From assembly GCA_050288705.1 (NCBI GenBank), contig JBNKEI010000107.1, positions 1-42,886 on the forward strand: a stretch of DNA of 42,886 bases, written 5' to 3'. Under the pieces are notes generated by a model, which saw nothing but the letters and a program-made list of their open reading frames with translations, made no database searches and was not told the DNA's origin. Shown here piece by piece: positions 26,011-34,425 of this stretch. Numbering within the stretch: position 1 is the first letter of the stretch; each line of letters starts with the position of its first letter. This stretch comes from JBNKEI01 sp050288705. Its GTDB lineage: Bacteria > Myxococcota > Myxococcia > Myxococcales > UBA5297. The position numbers and the translations under genes are program-made.

Positions 26011-26731
26011 TATTTTCTTCCTCGCGCACCGTGATGAGCGACACTGACAACTAGACCATCGTCACCTTGTCAACATTTTAGTGAGAACAGGCCTCACACG
26101 TCTAGCCGCGCGGCAGTCATAGAAAAAAACACGGATATAGCTCATTTACCAGCGTCTCTGCCAAAAGAGGCTCAAACCGTTGATACGTCGGAACATTGTC
26201 CCCATTAAGTTGACGCTGTTCCTGCATACGATAATGAATGCAAGTCTGAAACTGACGAAAGCTGTGGCTCGGCAAGACCGGTCTTCCCGAGCGTAGGCTG
26301 TTCCGCGAGAGCGGGGCGGCGCTTGGGATGAGCGGTAGGAGAAAGTGTGCGGTTTCAGCATCAGAGTTACACCCATGATAGATTAGGCACATGCCAAGCC
26401 TCTCCAAGCTCGAAATCGAGAATTTTGGGCATCAGGGCGTGGATGAGCCAGAACTGGCGAATGAGATTACCGTTCATCGGCTTGAGGCAAGAGTACCCAC
26501 CTCTATTCGAATGACGGCTAAAACGATCGCCGGCAATATCTAAACCAGCATATTTGGTAAACACCAAATTTATGTTTGCAGGAAATCGCTTTCCATCGGT
26601 TATACGGTTTTTCGGCAAGGAAGTATCAACTCCGGAGAATAGGAGAATAGTTGTTGATCTACCCGAACACATGGGATACGTGCACGATCAAACAACTGTC
26701 CACAGCGGTTCGAATCTATTACGGAGCTAGA
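26011..26731. other. Gene-poor region of about 720 bases
   Basis: No frame here looks like a real gene; several antisense frames of 75-100 codons lack recognisable features. It contains a near-perfect 26-bp palindrome (26267-26292) and next to it CCGC-GAGA-GCGG (about 26303-26314), a GNRA-type hairpin. The region may hold a structured element, decayed coding DNA, or the divergent promoters of the channel gene and the peptidase-like gene. Confidence 0.5.
26267..26292. repeat. Near-perfect 26-bp palindrome
   Basis: GCTCGG-C-AAGACC is followed directly by GGTCTT-C-CCGAGC. The two 13-base arms are complementary except for one C-C mismatch and there is no spacer. This is a candidate cruciform, a dimeric protein-binding site, or half of a mobile-element end. 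Confidence 0.6.
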
Positions 26732-27361
26732 ATGCTTAGATCGTTACCTAACAAATCAAATAGCGTATCGTCGAGTTATTCGTCGAAGAGGCGACCTGTT
26801 GCTTCTCCAAGTCACCCCATGAAACATATTTTCCCAAGCCATTCTCCGGCAAGCAGCTTTTCAAACAATAATCCCGATTCAACCAAATATAAAAAACTGG
26901 GCATAAATATGCGTGCCTATGATTATCATAGTCCATCGGTTATTTCTTATAATCCAAGCACCATTCATGTTGTCAAATCGAAAAGCCCTTTCGGATGTAT
27001 GGTTAGCAGCATTGCCATGGCGGCCGGCGTGGATTACGACCGAGCCATGGATGCGGTTCGCGAGATAGGCTGCTCTCTGGAAACCTATCGTGGAATGGTA
27101 GTGCCCGACGCCCAGGCAGCTTTAGCAGTTCTTGGCATAAGCACAACTCAACGGCACCAAGAAAAATCGTGGGCTGATTTCCCCAACATGGCAATTGTTG
27201 GTGTCCACGGGCCAAACGCGAATCACGCTGTTTTTTTTCGGCGAAAAAATGGCGTGGAGCGTGTTTATGATTGTAATTATGAAGGATCGAGGGACCCAGG
27301 GAATTATAGGTTAATAGAGAATGATCTGTATTTATCGATCGATGGACGGCTGAGAACGTAG
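26732..27361 (+). CDS. Ser-rich protein with papain-like (C39-like) cysteine peptidase signature
   Basis: This 209-residue protein starts at an ATG with GGAG five bases upstream; the frame opens earlier at 26651 without such support. The first 60 residues are disordered and Ser/Pro/Lys-rich. The C-terminal part shows the order expected of a papain-like fold: Cys in SPFGCMVSSIAMAAG, a helical segment, MVVPDAQAALAVLGI, then His in NANHAVFFRRKNG and Asp/Asn in VYDCNYEGSRDPGNY. C39-like and related folds cleave peptides or act as effectors. There is no signal peptide. It resembles a secreted effector in outline, but that is inferred. It stands alone upstream of hemD with 30 bases between. Confidence 0.6.
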   Translation: MLRSLPNKSNSVSSSYSSKRRPVASPSHPMKHIFPSHSPASSFSNNNPDSTKYKKLGINMRAYDYHSPSVISYNPSTIHVVKSKSPFGCMVSSIAMAAGVDYDRAMDAVREIGCSLETYRGMVVPDAQAALAVLGISTTQRHQEKSWADFPNMAIVGVHGPNANHAVFFRRKNGVERVYDCNYEGSRDPGNYRLIENDLYLSIDGRLRT

Positions 27362-27391
27362 GTCTCTTAATCTGCGATTACCTGTCAATCA

Positions 27392-28162
27392 ATGCGACAG
27401 CCCCCTACATCAGCAGCGCTCCCCCACCCGGTTATTATTCTCACCCGCGAACCAGAGGATAATGCACAACTACGCGAGGCGCTAACTCAACAGGGAATTC
27501 CCGTTTTAGAAATTCCCTGCCTGAAGGTTTATTACCTGCAGCCGCCGGTGCTTCCTCATCCGGTCGAGGTGGTGGTATTTACCAGCCGCCACGGAGTAAA
27601 GGGATGGGTGGAGGGAATGAAGACGGTTGGCGAAAAAGCAGCTAACGCTAATTTGCTAAAGTCGCCAAATCGGCCTCTGTTTGCAGCAATTGGAACCGCC
27701 ACTGCGCAAGCACTAGGGTTCTACGGCTTCCAAGCCGAGATAATAGCGGAAAAACCTCAGGGCGAATTTTTGGCTCAAAAAATCATGGCTCGTTGGTCAC
27801 CGCCGGCTCGCATTGCCATGGTGCAGGGCGACTTACGGGCAGGAGCAATAGATGAAGTGCTTACGGCGCGGGGGTTCCAGCTAATTGCTGTGCCTGTTTA
27901 TCGGAACATAGTGCCAAAAATACCAGTTATTACCCCATGTGAGGTGGCGGCCATTTTTTTTGCCTCCCCTTCCGCAGCGAAACGATTGTTGAGTGTTAAT
28001 CCTTGGATGTGTAGTTGTGCCACTTTCTGTATTGGAAACACTACTGCCGCTGCTTTATTGCCGCTGCTTTCTTCCCATGCCCCTGCTCCCACAGTCATGG
28101 GTCCGAGAGCGGAAAAGTGGATTGAAATGCTCTATTTAGCTTATAAAAAGCATTTTCAGTAG
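27392..28162 (+). CDS. hemD: Uroporphyrinogen-III synthase
   Basis: This 256-residue HemD-family enzyme cyclises hydroxymethylbilane to uroporphyrinogen III with inversion of ring D. The bilobed fold is apparent from the start VIILTREPEDNAQLREAL, EVVVFTSRHGVKGWVEG, FAAIGTATAQALGFYGFQAE, IAMVQGDLRAGAIDEVL and AIFFASPSAAKRLL. The family is poorly conserved, so the evidence rests on these fold-typical strings and on the adjacency to hemL and hemB. The start ATG has no good Shine-Dalgarno. Heme/tetrapyrrole synthesis in the cytoplasm is the expected role. Confidence 0.85.
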   Translation: MRQPPTSAALPHPVIILTREPEDNAQLREALTQQGIPVLEIPCLKVYYLQPPVLPHPVEVVVFTSRHGVKGWVEGMKTVGEKAANANLLKSPNRPLFAAIGTATAQALGFYGFQAEIIAEKPQGEFLAQKIMARWSPPARIAMVQGDLRAGAIDEVLTARGFQLIAVPVYRNIVPKIPVITPCEVAAIFFASPSAAKRLLSVNPWMCSCATFCIGNTTAAALLPLLSSHAPAPTVMGPRAEKWIEMLYLAYKKHFQ

Positions 28163-28305
28163 GCAACTGCAAAACCCCAGTTTTCACCTTGGCGAGCAAA
28201 TCTTCTTCTCTGCTCAAGGGTTTACTCTGGGTATACACCCTTTCTCGTCCCAATCTCCTTTCGCCTGGGGTTTGCAATTGGCCAACAGATAAGGAATTGA
28301 CATCA

Positions 28306-29628
28306 ATGAACGTTTCTCGACCTCGCTCAAACTACTTATACCAGGCGGCTTGTGAAAAGATCCCTGGCGGCGTATCCAGCCCAGTGCGGGCGTTTCGTTC
28401 GGTAAAAGGAACTCCTATCTATTTTCGCCGCGCTCAGGGCTCCCATTTGTGGGACGAAGACGACCAAGAATACGTAGATTTTTGCATGTCATGGGGCCCT
28501 CTTATTTTGGGCCATGCTCACCCGGAAGTAGTCGAAGCGGTACAAAAAACCGCGCAGAACGGGCTCTCTTTTGGCACCTGCTGCGCACAGGAAATTGAGT
28601 TAGCAGAGCTCATCTTGGCCGGTTTTCCTTCTATGGAGCAAGTACGGTTTCTTTCTTCCGGCACCGAAGCAGTTATGACCGCGTTGCGCTTGGCGCGAGC
28701 TGCTACCGGTCGAAACAAAATACTTAAGTTTTCTGGTGGTTACCACGGCCATAGCGACTCGTTACTCGTTAAAGCTGGTAGCGGTTTAGCAACCTTAGGA
28801 GTTTCTTCTTCTAAAGGAGTTCCTGCCTGCTTAGCTGCAGAAACTTTGGTTCTTCCCTTTGATGATTTTGAACTTTTAGAAGATGCTTTTTCCCGATGGG
28901 GAGATCAAATCGCCGCGGTTATTGTGGAACCGCTTCCCGCTAATGAAGGGCTGTTGGAGCAACGCCCAGCCTGGCTACGCGCAGTGCGTCAGTTTACCCG
29001 CCAACATGGCGCCATACTCATACTGGATGAAGTCATTTCCGGATTCCGGCTTCGCTATGGAGGGTATGGCGATTCTCTGGAAGGAGTAGATGCCGACCTG
29101 GTAACCTTGGGAAAAATAATTGGCGGAGGAATGCCCGTAGCCGCCCTAGTAGGTTCGCGCAAGCTTTTGGCGCATTTAGCACCTTTAGGCGAGGTATATC
29201 AAGCGGGTACTTTATCGGGAAATCCGGTAGCTCTGGCTGCCGGCATTGCTACTCTACGTATTCTTGCCAAAGAACAGATTTACACTTATCTGGAAACTCT
29301 GGGAGCGCACCTCGATTTGTTTCTCAGTCAAGCTCGCCTGCCGCATTTGCGCTGGCGACGCGCAGGTTCCATTTTTTGGCTCTATTTGGGGTTGATGCAA
29401 AACGAACTAGAAAACGATCTTCCTCGACGAGCGGAAGATATTCAGAAAGAAGCTATCTCTCGCTTCAACAGTATTCATGCGCCAATGTTGAATCGGGGAT
29501 GGTATTTGCCTCCTTCTGGATATGAAGTGCTTTTTCTTTGCGCCGCGCATACTCCCCAAGAAATCGAGGGCTTGGTACGAGATTTAGGTCTGGAAATATT
29601 GTCATGTCTCCACCAAGAAAACGAATGA
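28306..29628 (+). CDS. hemL: Glutamate-1-semialdehyde 2,1-aminomutase
   Basis: This 440-residue PLP enzyme converts glutamate-1-semialdehyde to 5-aminolevulinate in the C5 heme pathway. The motifs are IPGGVSSPVRAF near the N-terminus, FLSSGTEAVMTALRLAR, FSGGYHGHSDSLL, ILDEVISGFR and TLGKIIGGGMPVAA with the PLP Lys at 270. The frame is open back to 28189, but the ATG at 28306 (after AAGGA) gives the standard family start. The stop TGA overlaps the ATG of the histidine kinase (ATGA), so the sensor is translationally coupled. Its presence implies ALA is made from glutamyl-tRNA rather than from glycine and succinyl-CoA. Confidence 0.96.
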   Translation: MNVSRPRSNYLYQAACEKIPGGVSSPVRAFRSVKGTPIYFRRAQGSHLWDEDDQEYVDFCMSWGPLILGHAHPEVVEAVQKTAQNGLSFGTCCAQEIELAELILAGFPSMEQVRFLSSGTEAVMTALRLARAATGRNKILKFSGGYHGHSDSLLVKAGSGLATLGVSSSKGVPACLAAETLVLPFDDFELLEDAFSRWGDQIAAVIVEPLPANEGLLEQRPAWLRAVRQFTRQHGAILILDEVISGFRLRYGGYGDSLEGVDADLVTLGKIIGGGMPVAALVGSRKLLAHLAPLGEVYQAGTLSGNPVALAAGIATLRILAKEQIYTYLETLGAHLDLFLSQARLPHLRWRRAGSIFWLYLGLMQNELENDLPRRAEDIQKEAISRFNSIHAPMLNRGWYLPPSGYEVLFLCAAHTPQEIEGLVRDLGLEILSCLHQENE

Positions 29629-30788
29629 AGTACCTTTATAACCACTGGCATTTCCTGGTTTTTGTATTGGCATTAGCCTCTTTAGTAGCGTTGGGAATTT
29701 GGTGGACAGTTTATTTTTGCCGGGCAGTAGCTCTTGAAAAACAATACGCTTGGGACTCGTTAAAACATCAAGCTACAAATAGAGCTCTCATTCTAGGCCA
29801 TCAACCTACCCGCCCGGCTATTGGCCCAATTTCTCATCAGTTGGCAATTTTTCCGTCCTCACCAAAATCTGGTTCATCAAAATATAATTGGAAGCTGCAT
29901 CCCCTTCATCCTGATTTAGCTATTTATATTTTAGATGAGGCAGAAAAAGAGATCGAAAACCGAGCCAAACGTAGAAAATGGATGTATCAAGGAGAAAGTG
30001 CTTTTCTTTTTTTGCTAATTAGTATTTGTATCTTCATGCTCTTCCATTACGTGCACGCCGAAAAGCAACATAACCTTAAAATTAGGCGCTTTCTTTCCAT
30101 AATAACCCACGAAATGAAAACGCCTCTCACCGGCATTCGGTCGCTTCTGCAAAGCTTTGCCGCGGGAAATATTCCTGCGCAAGAAGCAAATAAATACTGG
30201 ATCATGGGATGTAAAGAAGCCGAACGCCTGGAACATCTTATTGATAACGCCCTTCTCTCCGGGCAGTTGCGGGAAAACTGCTATTCGCTGCAAATGGAGA
30301 GCTTGCATTTGCACTCTTTCTTGCAGAAATTTGTCGAACATCGCCGGCAGTTTCTTCCTGATCAGCCCCAGGCCATTGCGCTACTTTGGGAACCACTAAA
30401 GCCCGACCTAGAAATCGTAGCTGATAAAAAGGCACTCAGCGTAGTACTAGAAAATCTGGTAGATAATGCCCTGAAATTTTGTCCAGACCCTAGCAAGATT
30501 CGCATTCGCGTATGGCAAAGCTCAGCTGGTCTGGAAGTTTCAGTGGAAGATCAAGGAATAGGGTTTTCTTCTGACCAAGCAGCAGTGCTTTTCGACCCAT
30601 ACAGTAGACCAGCGCAAGAAAACGCCAGTTGGAGTCAAGGAACTGGACTAGGCTTGACAATTTCCCAAGCTTTAATGGAACGCATGGGATACAAAATTCG
30701 CGCTTTTAGTTTAGGTAAAGGACTGGGGAGCACTTTTGTATTGACTTTTCGAGAGGTTGTTCATGAGTCCCCGAGCTTTACTAGTTGA
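29625..30788 (+). CDS. Membrane sensor histidine kinase
   Basis: This kinase of about 387 residues has TM1 at about 10-30, an external segment of about 90 residues with no recognised sensor fold, TM2 at about 125-141, a HisKA domain with SIITHEMKTPLTGIR (His162), and an HATPase domain with ENLVDNALKF (N box), VEDQGIGFS (G1) and GTGLGLTIS (G2). It is a complete, probably active kinase. The ATG at 29625 overlaps the hemL stop; another in-frame ATG at 29604 is also possible. The paired response regulator gene overlaps its 3' end. Sitting between hemL and hemB suggests control by, or of, heme supply or redox state (inferred). Confidence 0.92.
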   Translation: MKYLYNHWHFLVFVLALASLVALGIWWTVYFCRAVALEKQYAWDSLKHQATNRALILGHQPTRPAIGPISHQLAIFPSSPKSGSSKYNWKLHPLHPDLAIYILDEAEKEIENRAKRRKWMYQGESAFLFLLISICIFMLFHYVHAEKQHNLKIRRFLSIITHEMKTPLTGIRSLLQSFAAGNIPAQEANKYWIMGCKEAERLEHLIDNALLSGQLRENCYSLQMESLHLHSFLQKFVEHRRQFLPDQPQAIALLWEPLKPDLEIVADKKALSVVLENLVDNALKFCPDPSKIRIRVWQSSAGLEVSVEDQGIGFSSDQAAVLFDPYSRPAQENASWSQGTGLGLTISQALMERMGYKIRAFSLGKGLGSTFVLTFREVVHESPSFTS

Positions 30789-31452
30789 AGACGAAAAACT
30801 GGTCGGCGCCATGGTGCGTCTTAATTTGCAGAAAGCAGGATACGAGGTTGTTTGGGCGGAAGGCAGCAGCGAAGCTTGGTCTTCTCTACAAAATTTTCCG
30901 GTAGATGTAATTGTTTTAGACATTGCCATTCCCGGAAGTGACGGCCTCCAACTACTTCGCAACATACGCCAAAACGGAATGAGCACCCCCGTTCTAATGC
31001 TCACCGCACGCGACGAAATAAGCATTAAAATTCAGGCATTTGAGTGGGGAGCAGACGACTACCTTTCTAAACCGTTCGATATTAATGAATTAGTCTTTAG
31101 AATTCATGCATTAGTACGGCGCTCGCAAGCACCACGCGAACTTCCATCGACAGGGCAAATCCGCATTGGTAATTTTACGGTCAACTTAGTTTTGCGCAAA
31201 GCCGAATCTAATGAAGGCCTAGTCTCTTTAACGGAAAAAGAGGTAGCCCTTCTTCAGCTAATGATTCGTTCTCCAGGGAGTGTCCTTCGGCGTGCAGATA
31301 TTTTGGAAGAAATCTGGGGAATGGATGTTACAATCACCGAAAGAATTGTAGACAATTTTATTTGGAGATTTCGTAAGCTATTTGAAGAGCACCCAGATAA
31401 TCCGAGCCATTTTTTAACTATTCGTGGCGAGGGGTACTGTTACGCTCCCTGA
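30763..31452 (+). CDS. OmpR-family response regulator
   Basis: This 229-residue regulator has a receiver domain (about 4-118) with ED at 9-10, phospho-acceptor Asp53 in IVLDIAIPGSDG, MLTARDE and Lys in DYLSKPFDINE. A winged-helix DNA-binding domain follows (about 130-228) with LTEKEVALLQLMIRSPGSVL and VDNFIWRFRKLFEEH and the final IRGEGYCYAP. The start is ATG 30763 with GAGAGG six bases upstream, 26 bases inside the kinase gene, so the two are translationally coupled. It should bind DNA as a phosphorylated dimer. Targets are unknown; the flanking heme genes are candidates. Confidence 0.94.
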   Translation: MSPRALLVEDEKLVGAMVRLNLQKAGYEVVWAEGSSEAWSSLQNFPVDVIVLDIAIPGSDGLQLLRNIRQNGMSTPVLMLTARDEISIKIQAFEWGADDYLSKPFDINELVFRIHALVRRSQAPRELPSTGQIRIGNFTVNLVLRKAESNEGLVSLTEKEVALLQLMIRSPGSVLRRADILEEIWGMDVTITERIVDNFIWRFRKLFEEHPDNPSHFLTIRGEGYCYAP

Positions 31453-31468
31453 AGGAGGTTTTTAAAAT

Positions 31469-32434
31469 ATGTTTCCTACTCATAGGCCGCGTAGATTACG
31501 ACGCAGCCCAATTATTCGCGATCTGGTGCGCGAAACTAGTTTGCAAAGGGACGATTTTGTTTATCCGCTTTTTGTGCAGGCGGTTTCTTCTTATCCCGAG
31601 CCTATTGACTCTATTCCCGGGCAAATGAGGCATACTCTCGACTCACTTTGCTCGGAGGCAGAAAAAGCAGTTGAAGATGGCGTAAAGGCGGTTATTCTTT
31701 TTGGAATTCCCGAAAAAAAAGACGATCTCGGAAGCCAAGCTTGGGACGAGAATGGAATTGTTCAGCAAGCTATTCGCCGGCTCAAAAGTGAATTTCCGTT
31801 AGTAGTTATTGCCGACACCTGTCTATGCGAATACACCTCCCATGGCCATTGCGGGTTGGTTCGCGAAGGGGAAATTCATAACGATTCCAGTTTGGAGCTA
31901 TTGGCCAAAGTTGCGATCTCGCAAGCCCGGGCGGGCGCCGATCTAGTAGCTCCTTCCGACATGATGGACGGAAGAGTTTCGGCGATACGTGCCAAGCTCG
32001 ATAAAGAAGGGTTCGATGAAGTAGCTATTCTTTCCTATGCTGCCAAATACGCCAGTTCCTTTTACGCTCCTTTTCGACAAGCGGTAGATTCTGCTCCCCA
32101 GGTCGGCGATCGATCAACCTACCAGATCGATCCCGCTAATTCTCGTGAAGCTATTCGCGAAGTGCTGGCCGACATAGAAGAAGGGGCTGATATTGTGATG
32201 GTAAAGCCAGCGCTAGCCTACCTAGATATTATTCGAGAAGTTCGCCATCAGGTGAATGTCCCGGTGGCCGCCTATAGCGTAAGTGGCGAATATTCAATGA
32301 TCGAGTTGGCTGCCATGGCCGGGGCACTAGATCGCCAACGCACCATTTTAGAGGTACTCCTATCCATCAAACGAGCAGGCGCAGAAATGATTTTCACCTA
32401 TCATGCCCGGGAAGCCGCCAAATGGGTGAGATAG
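31469..32434 (+). CDS. hemB: Porphobilinogen synthase (delta-aminolevulinic acid dehydratase)
   Basis: This 321-residue enzyme condenses two ALA molecules to porphobilinogen. It carries the zinc-type cysteine cluster DTCLCEYTSHGHCG (Cys118, Cys120, Cys128) and both active-site Lys: Lys193 in SYAAKYASSFYAPFR and Lys246 in DIVMVKPALAYLD. GGAGG precedes the ATG by about nine bases. It is 16 bases after the response regulator gene and ends the hemD-hemL-kinase-regulator-hemB run, which is all on one strand and nearly gapless from hemL on. Confidence 0.97.
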   Translation: MFPTHRPRRLRRSPIIRDLVRETSLQRDDFVYPLFVQAVSSYPEPIDSIPGQMRHTLDSLCSEAEKAVEDGVKAVILFGIPEKKDDLGSQAWDENGIVQQAIRRLKSEFPLVVIADTCLCEYTSHGHCGLVREGEIHNDSSLELLAKVAISQARAGADLVAPSDMMDGRVSAIRAKLDKEGFDEVAILSYAAKYASSFYAPFRQAVDSAPQVGDRSTYQIDPANSREAIREVLADIEEGADIVMVKPALAYLDIIREVRHQVNVPVAAYSVSGEYSMIELAAMAGALDRQRTILEVLLSIKRAGAEMIFTYHAREAAKWVR

Positions 32435-32565
32435 AGTAAGATAATTATGTAAATTAGAGAAACCGTGCAGTAAAGTACATCTGATGTGACTGTCCAATAT
32501 TGACCCATGACTTAAAAAAGGGAAAAGAACTTAGTTCTCACCCTCAAAGCGTTTAGGAGAAAATT

Positions 32566-32751
32566 ATGGTAATGCGAAAAAAATTGGCTACGGTGGGAAA
32601 CAGCTTAGGAATCATCATCGAAAAACCTATTCTCTCTCTTCTCAACATTGACCGCAATACCGAGCTAGAGGTCCGTACTGACGGAGATCGTCTTATTCTG
32701 GAACCTGTTCGCGAAGCTCCGCGAAAAAAACGCATAGCGCCAGAAGCCTAA
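32566..32751 (+). CDS. Small AbrB/MazE-like DNA-binding protein (orphan antitoxin-like)
   Basis: This 61-residue protein has a SpoVT-AbrB fold: LATVGNSLGIIIEKPILSLL followed by TELEVRTDGDRLILEPV, with a basic tail APRKKRI. AGGAG stands about six bases before the ATG. Such proteins are usually toxin-antitoxin antitoxins, but no PIN or MazF toxin gene follows; the next gene is convergent and encodes a membrane peptidase. It may be a solitary transcription regulator or a relic. Confidence 0.8.
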   Translation: MVMRKKLATVGNSLGIIIEKPILSLLNIDRNTELEVRTDGDRLILEPVREAPRKKRIAPEA

Positions 32752-32798
32752 GGTTGTTCTCGGAAGGGGCTATTTTTTGCAGAACCATCTCGGGGGAT

Positions 32799-32830
32799 TT
32801 CGAAAACCACATTGCTCTGCGGTTTTCGGA
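32799..32830. terminator. Hairpin between convergent genes
   Basis: CGAAAACC (32801-32808) and GGTTTTCG (32821-32828) form an 8-bp stem that extends by one G-T and one T-A pair, with a 12-base loop. It lies between the ends of the AbrB-like gene and the convergent M28 peptidase gene. It is probably a bidirectional terminator; there is no clear external T-tract. Confidence 0.45.
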
Positions 32831-32848
32831 ATAGCGATCCATCCACAT

Positions 32849-34186
32849 TTATCCTGCTAATTCTTGAGCAGTTGGAGCGCTCGACAATAATTTTGCTTCA
32901 GATGGTTTTCCCTCGACTAGACGGTTTATCACCCGCAACACAATTCTCGTAGCTACACCGACTACCCGTGCATCTATATTTTCTGGAATATCATCTCGCG
33001 AATGATACAAAATTTTTTCGGTGCTAAAAATTCGGTGCGGCACCGCCAGGAGCGTGGTTGCAGGAATACCTAATTTGGCAAATTCTGCAGCATCGGTAGA
33101 CCCCAGTCCATACCACATGCGCATGGGGGCAACGGAAACACTTTCTTCCTCGGCGGCTTCTTTCAAAAGCTCTCCCATGCGAGAAGACAATCGAACCATT
33201 CCGTTTCGATCATTAACTAGAAAAGACAAGTCTTTTAACTGGTATAACGACTCTAGATTAATGTTGCAGGAAGGAACCGACCCCATTAATTGGGAATTGT
33301 CTCGCAAAAAAGATCGCGAGCCCCTTAATCCGGACTCTTCGGCATCGAAGCTGGCGAAAATAATGCGGGTGTCTTGCAATGCGTCAGCATCATGCTGCAA
33401 TCGCTCTCTTATTACGCGACTGATGTGCACTAGTATGCCGCTAGAAACCAGATTATCACCAGCTCCAGGAACTGAGCGACGGCTAAATAACCCTAGAAAT
33501 AGCATTCCGGAAACCGCGGCAAATACTGCCATGGCCTTCCAAATACCTTCACCGACCGGAAGGTCCAAGTATTCGTTGCCTATTTTCATCGCCCCAATAA
33601 CCCAAGGCATTGCCATGGACGCAAACCCATAACCTAGTAAAGTAACTCCATGCAGAATGCGAGAGAATCGCAAATAGCGAAATTCAAATGCACTATCGTG
33701 GTGGGAGCTTAAAATAATTTGTCTAGCTGCTTTTCTTCTGGGCTCTAATATTCCCACTACATTAGCACACTGCTTACGGGGAAACAAAGGGTCGAGCAAT
33801 TCTCTATAAAAGCCGAATTGAGCAAGAGCGACTATCGTCGCCAAAAAATATACTAGTTCGGCTCCTTTCCATTGTCCGAAAAATAGTAATGCGGAAGCCA
33901 CTATTATACAGAAAACCACTACCCAGCCATGCCAAATAAATGCCCATGGATGACAGTAGAACTTCTGTAGCTCTACTCGATGGCAGTTCAATCGCAAATC
34001 ACTGGCAATTCGCTGAGCGGCATTTCGACACCGCTCGGTTCCGGCTGGACGATCGCCAAAAAGATCAATAAGCTCCCGGGCCCAACTCAAAATAGAGCGG
34101 CCTTCGGCTTCTCGGCTAGATGACTCCGGACAATCGAACTCAGCATCTGGATTTATGGGTTGGGGTGATAGAGACGAAACGGTCAT
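32849..34186 (-). CDS. Membrane-embedded M28 family metallopeptidase
   Basis: This 445-residue M28-like aminopeptidase fold has membrane segments. Helices lie near 81-104 and 110-128 before the catalytic domain. The first metal motif SHHDSAFEF (about 161-169) is followed by two further hydrophobic stretches (about 180-200 and 216-234), then GAGDNLVSSG (Asp244), ASFDAEESGLRGS (Glu283/Glu284), and near the end YHSRDDIPENID with the last His. The usual Asp ligand of the fourth motif reads NINLES here. Hydrophobic segments between the HxD and the next Asp are unusual for soluble M28 enzymes. AAGGAG precedes the ATG by four bases. The substrate is unknown. Confidence 0.8.
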   Translation of the reverse strand: MTVSSLSPQPINPDAEFDCPESSSREAEGRSILSWARELIDLFGDRPAGTERCRNAAQRIASDLRLNCHRVELQKFYCHPWAFIWHGWVVVFCIIVASALLFFGQWKGAELVYFLATIVALAQFGFYRELLDPLFPRKQCANVVGILEPRRKAARQIILSSHHDSAFEFRYLRFSRILHGVTLLGYGFASMAMPWVIGAMKIGNEYLDLPVGEGIWKAMAVFAAVSGMLFLGLFSRRSVPGAGDNLVSSGILVHISRVIRERLQHDADALQDTRIIFASFDAEESGLRGSRSFLRDNSQLMGSVPSCNINLESLYQLKDLSFLVNDRNGMVRLSSRMGELLKEAAEEESVSVAPMRMWYGLGSTDAAEFAKLGIPATTLLAVPHRIFSTEKILYHSRDDIPENIDARVVGVATRIVLRVINRLVEGKPSEAKLLSSAPTAQELAG

Positions 34187-34267
34187 AAATCTCCTTTGCA
34201 GTTAGGAGCTAAACATTTCTCACCAGGAATTCGTTCCATCTGTCACTTTTCAAGCTCTTTTTCGGAC

Positions 34268-34297
34268 TTGACTCTACCCGGCACGCACCGATATTGT
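34268..34297 (+). promoter_or_regulatory. Possible sigma-70-type promoter of the kinase module
   Basis: TTGACT (34268-34273) and TATTGT (34292-34297) are separated by 18 bases, about 130 bases before the second Ser/Thr kinase gene and in the gap shared with the divergent M28 gene. The match is moderate and only by eye. Confidence 0.3.
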
Positions 34298-34425
34298 AGG
34301 CAGGTCGCCCACCTTGCTTATCAAGAAGCCGGCAAGTTTTTTGTGTCTCCAAGTCGTAGAAAAGTGTAGCTTATTTGGTGTGGCCAAAATGAGTTGAAAG
34401 TCGCATATCCACGAGGTAGGCAGCT

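Noticed and set aside
26117..26672. Overlapping minus-strand frames of 76-101 codons
   Set aside because: Several frames compete, none has a ribosome site or recognisable motif, and they cross a palindrome; decayed coding DNA is possible but unsupported.
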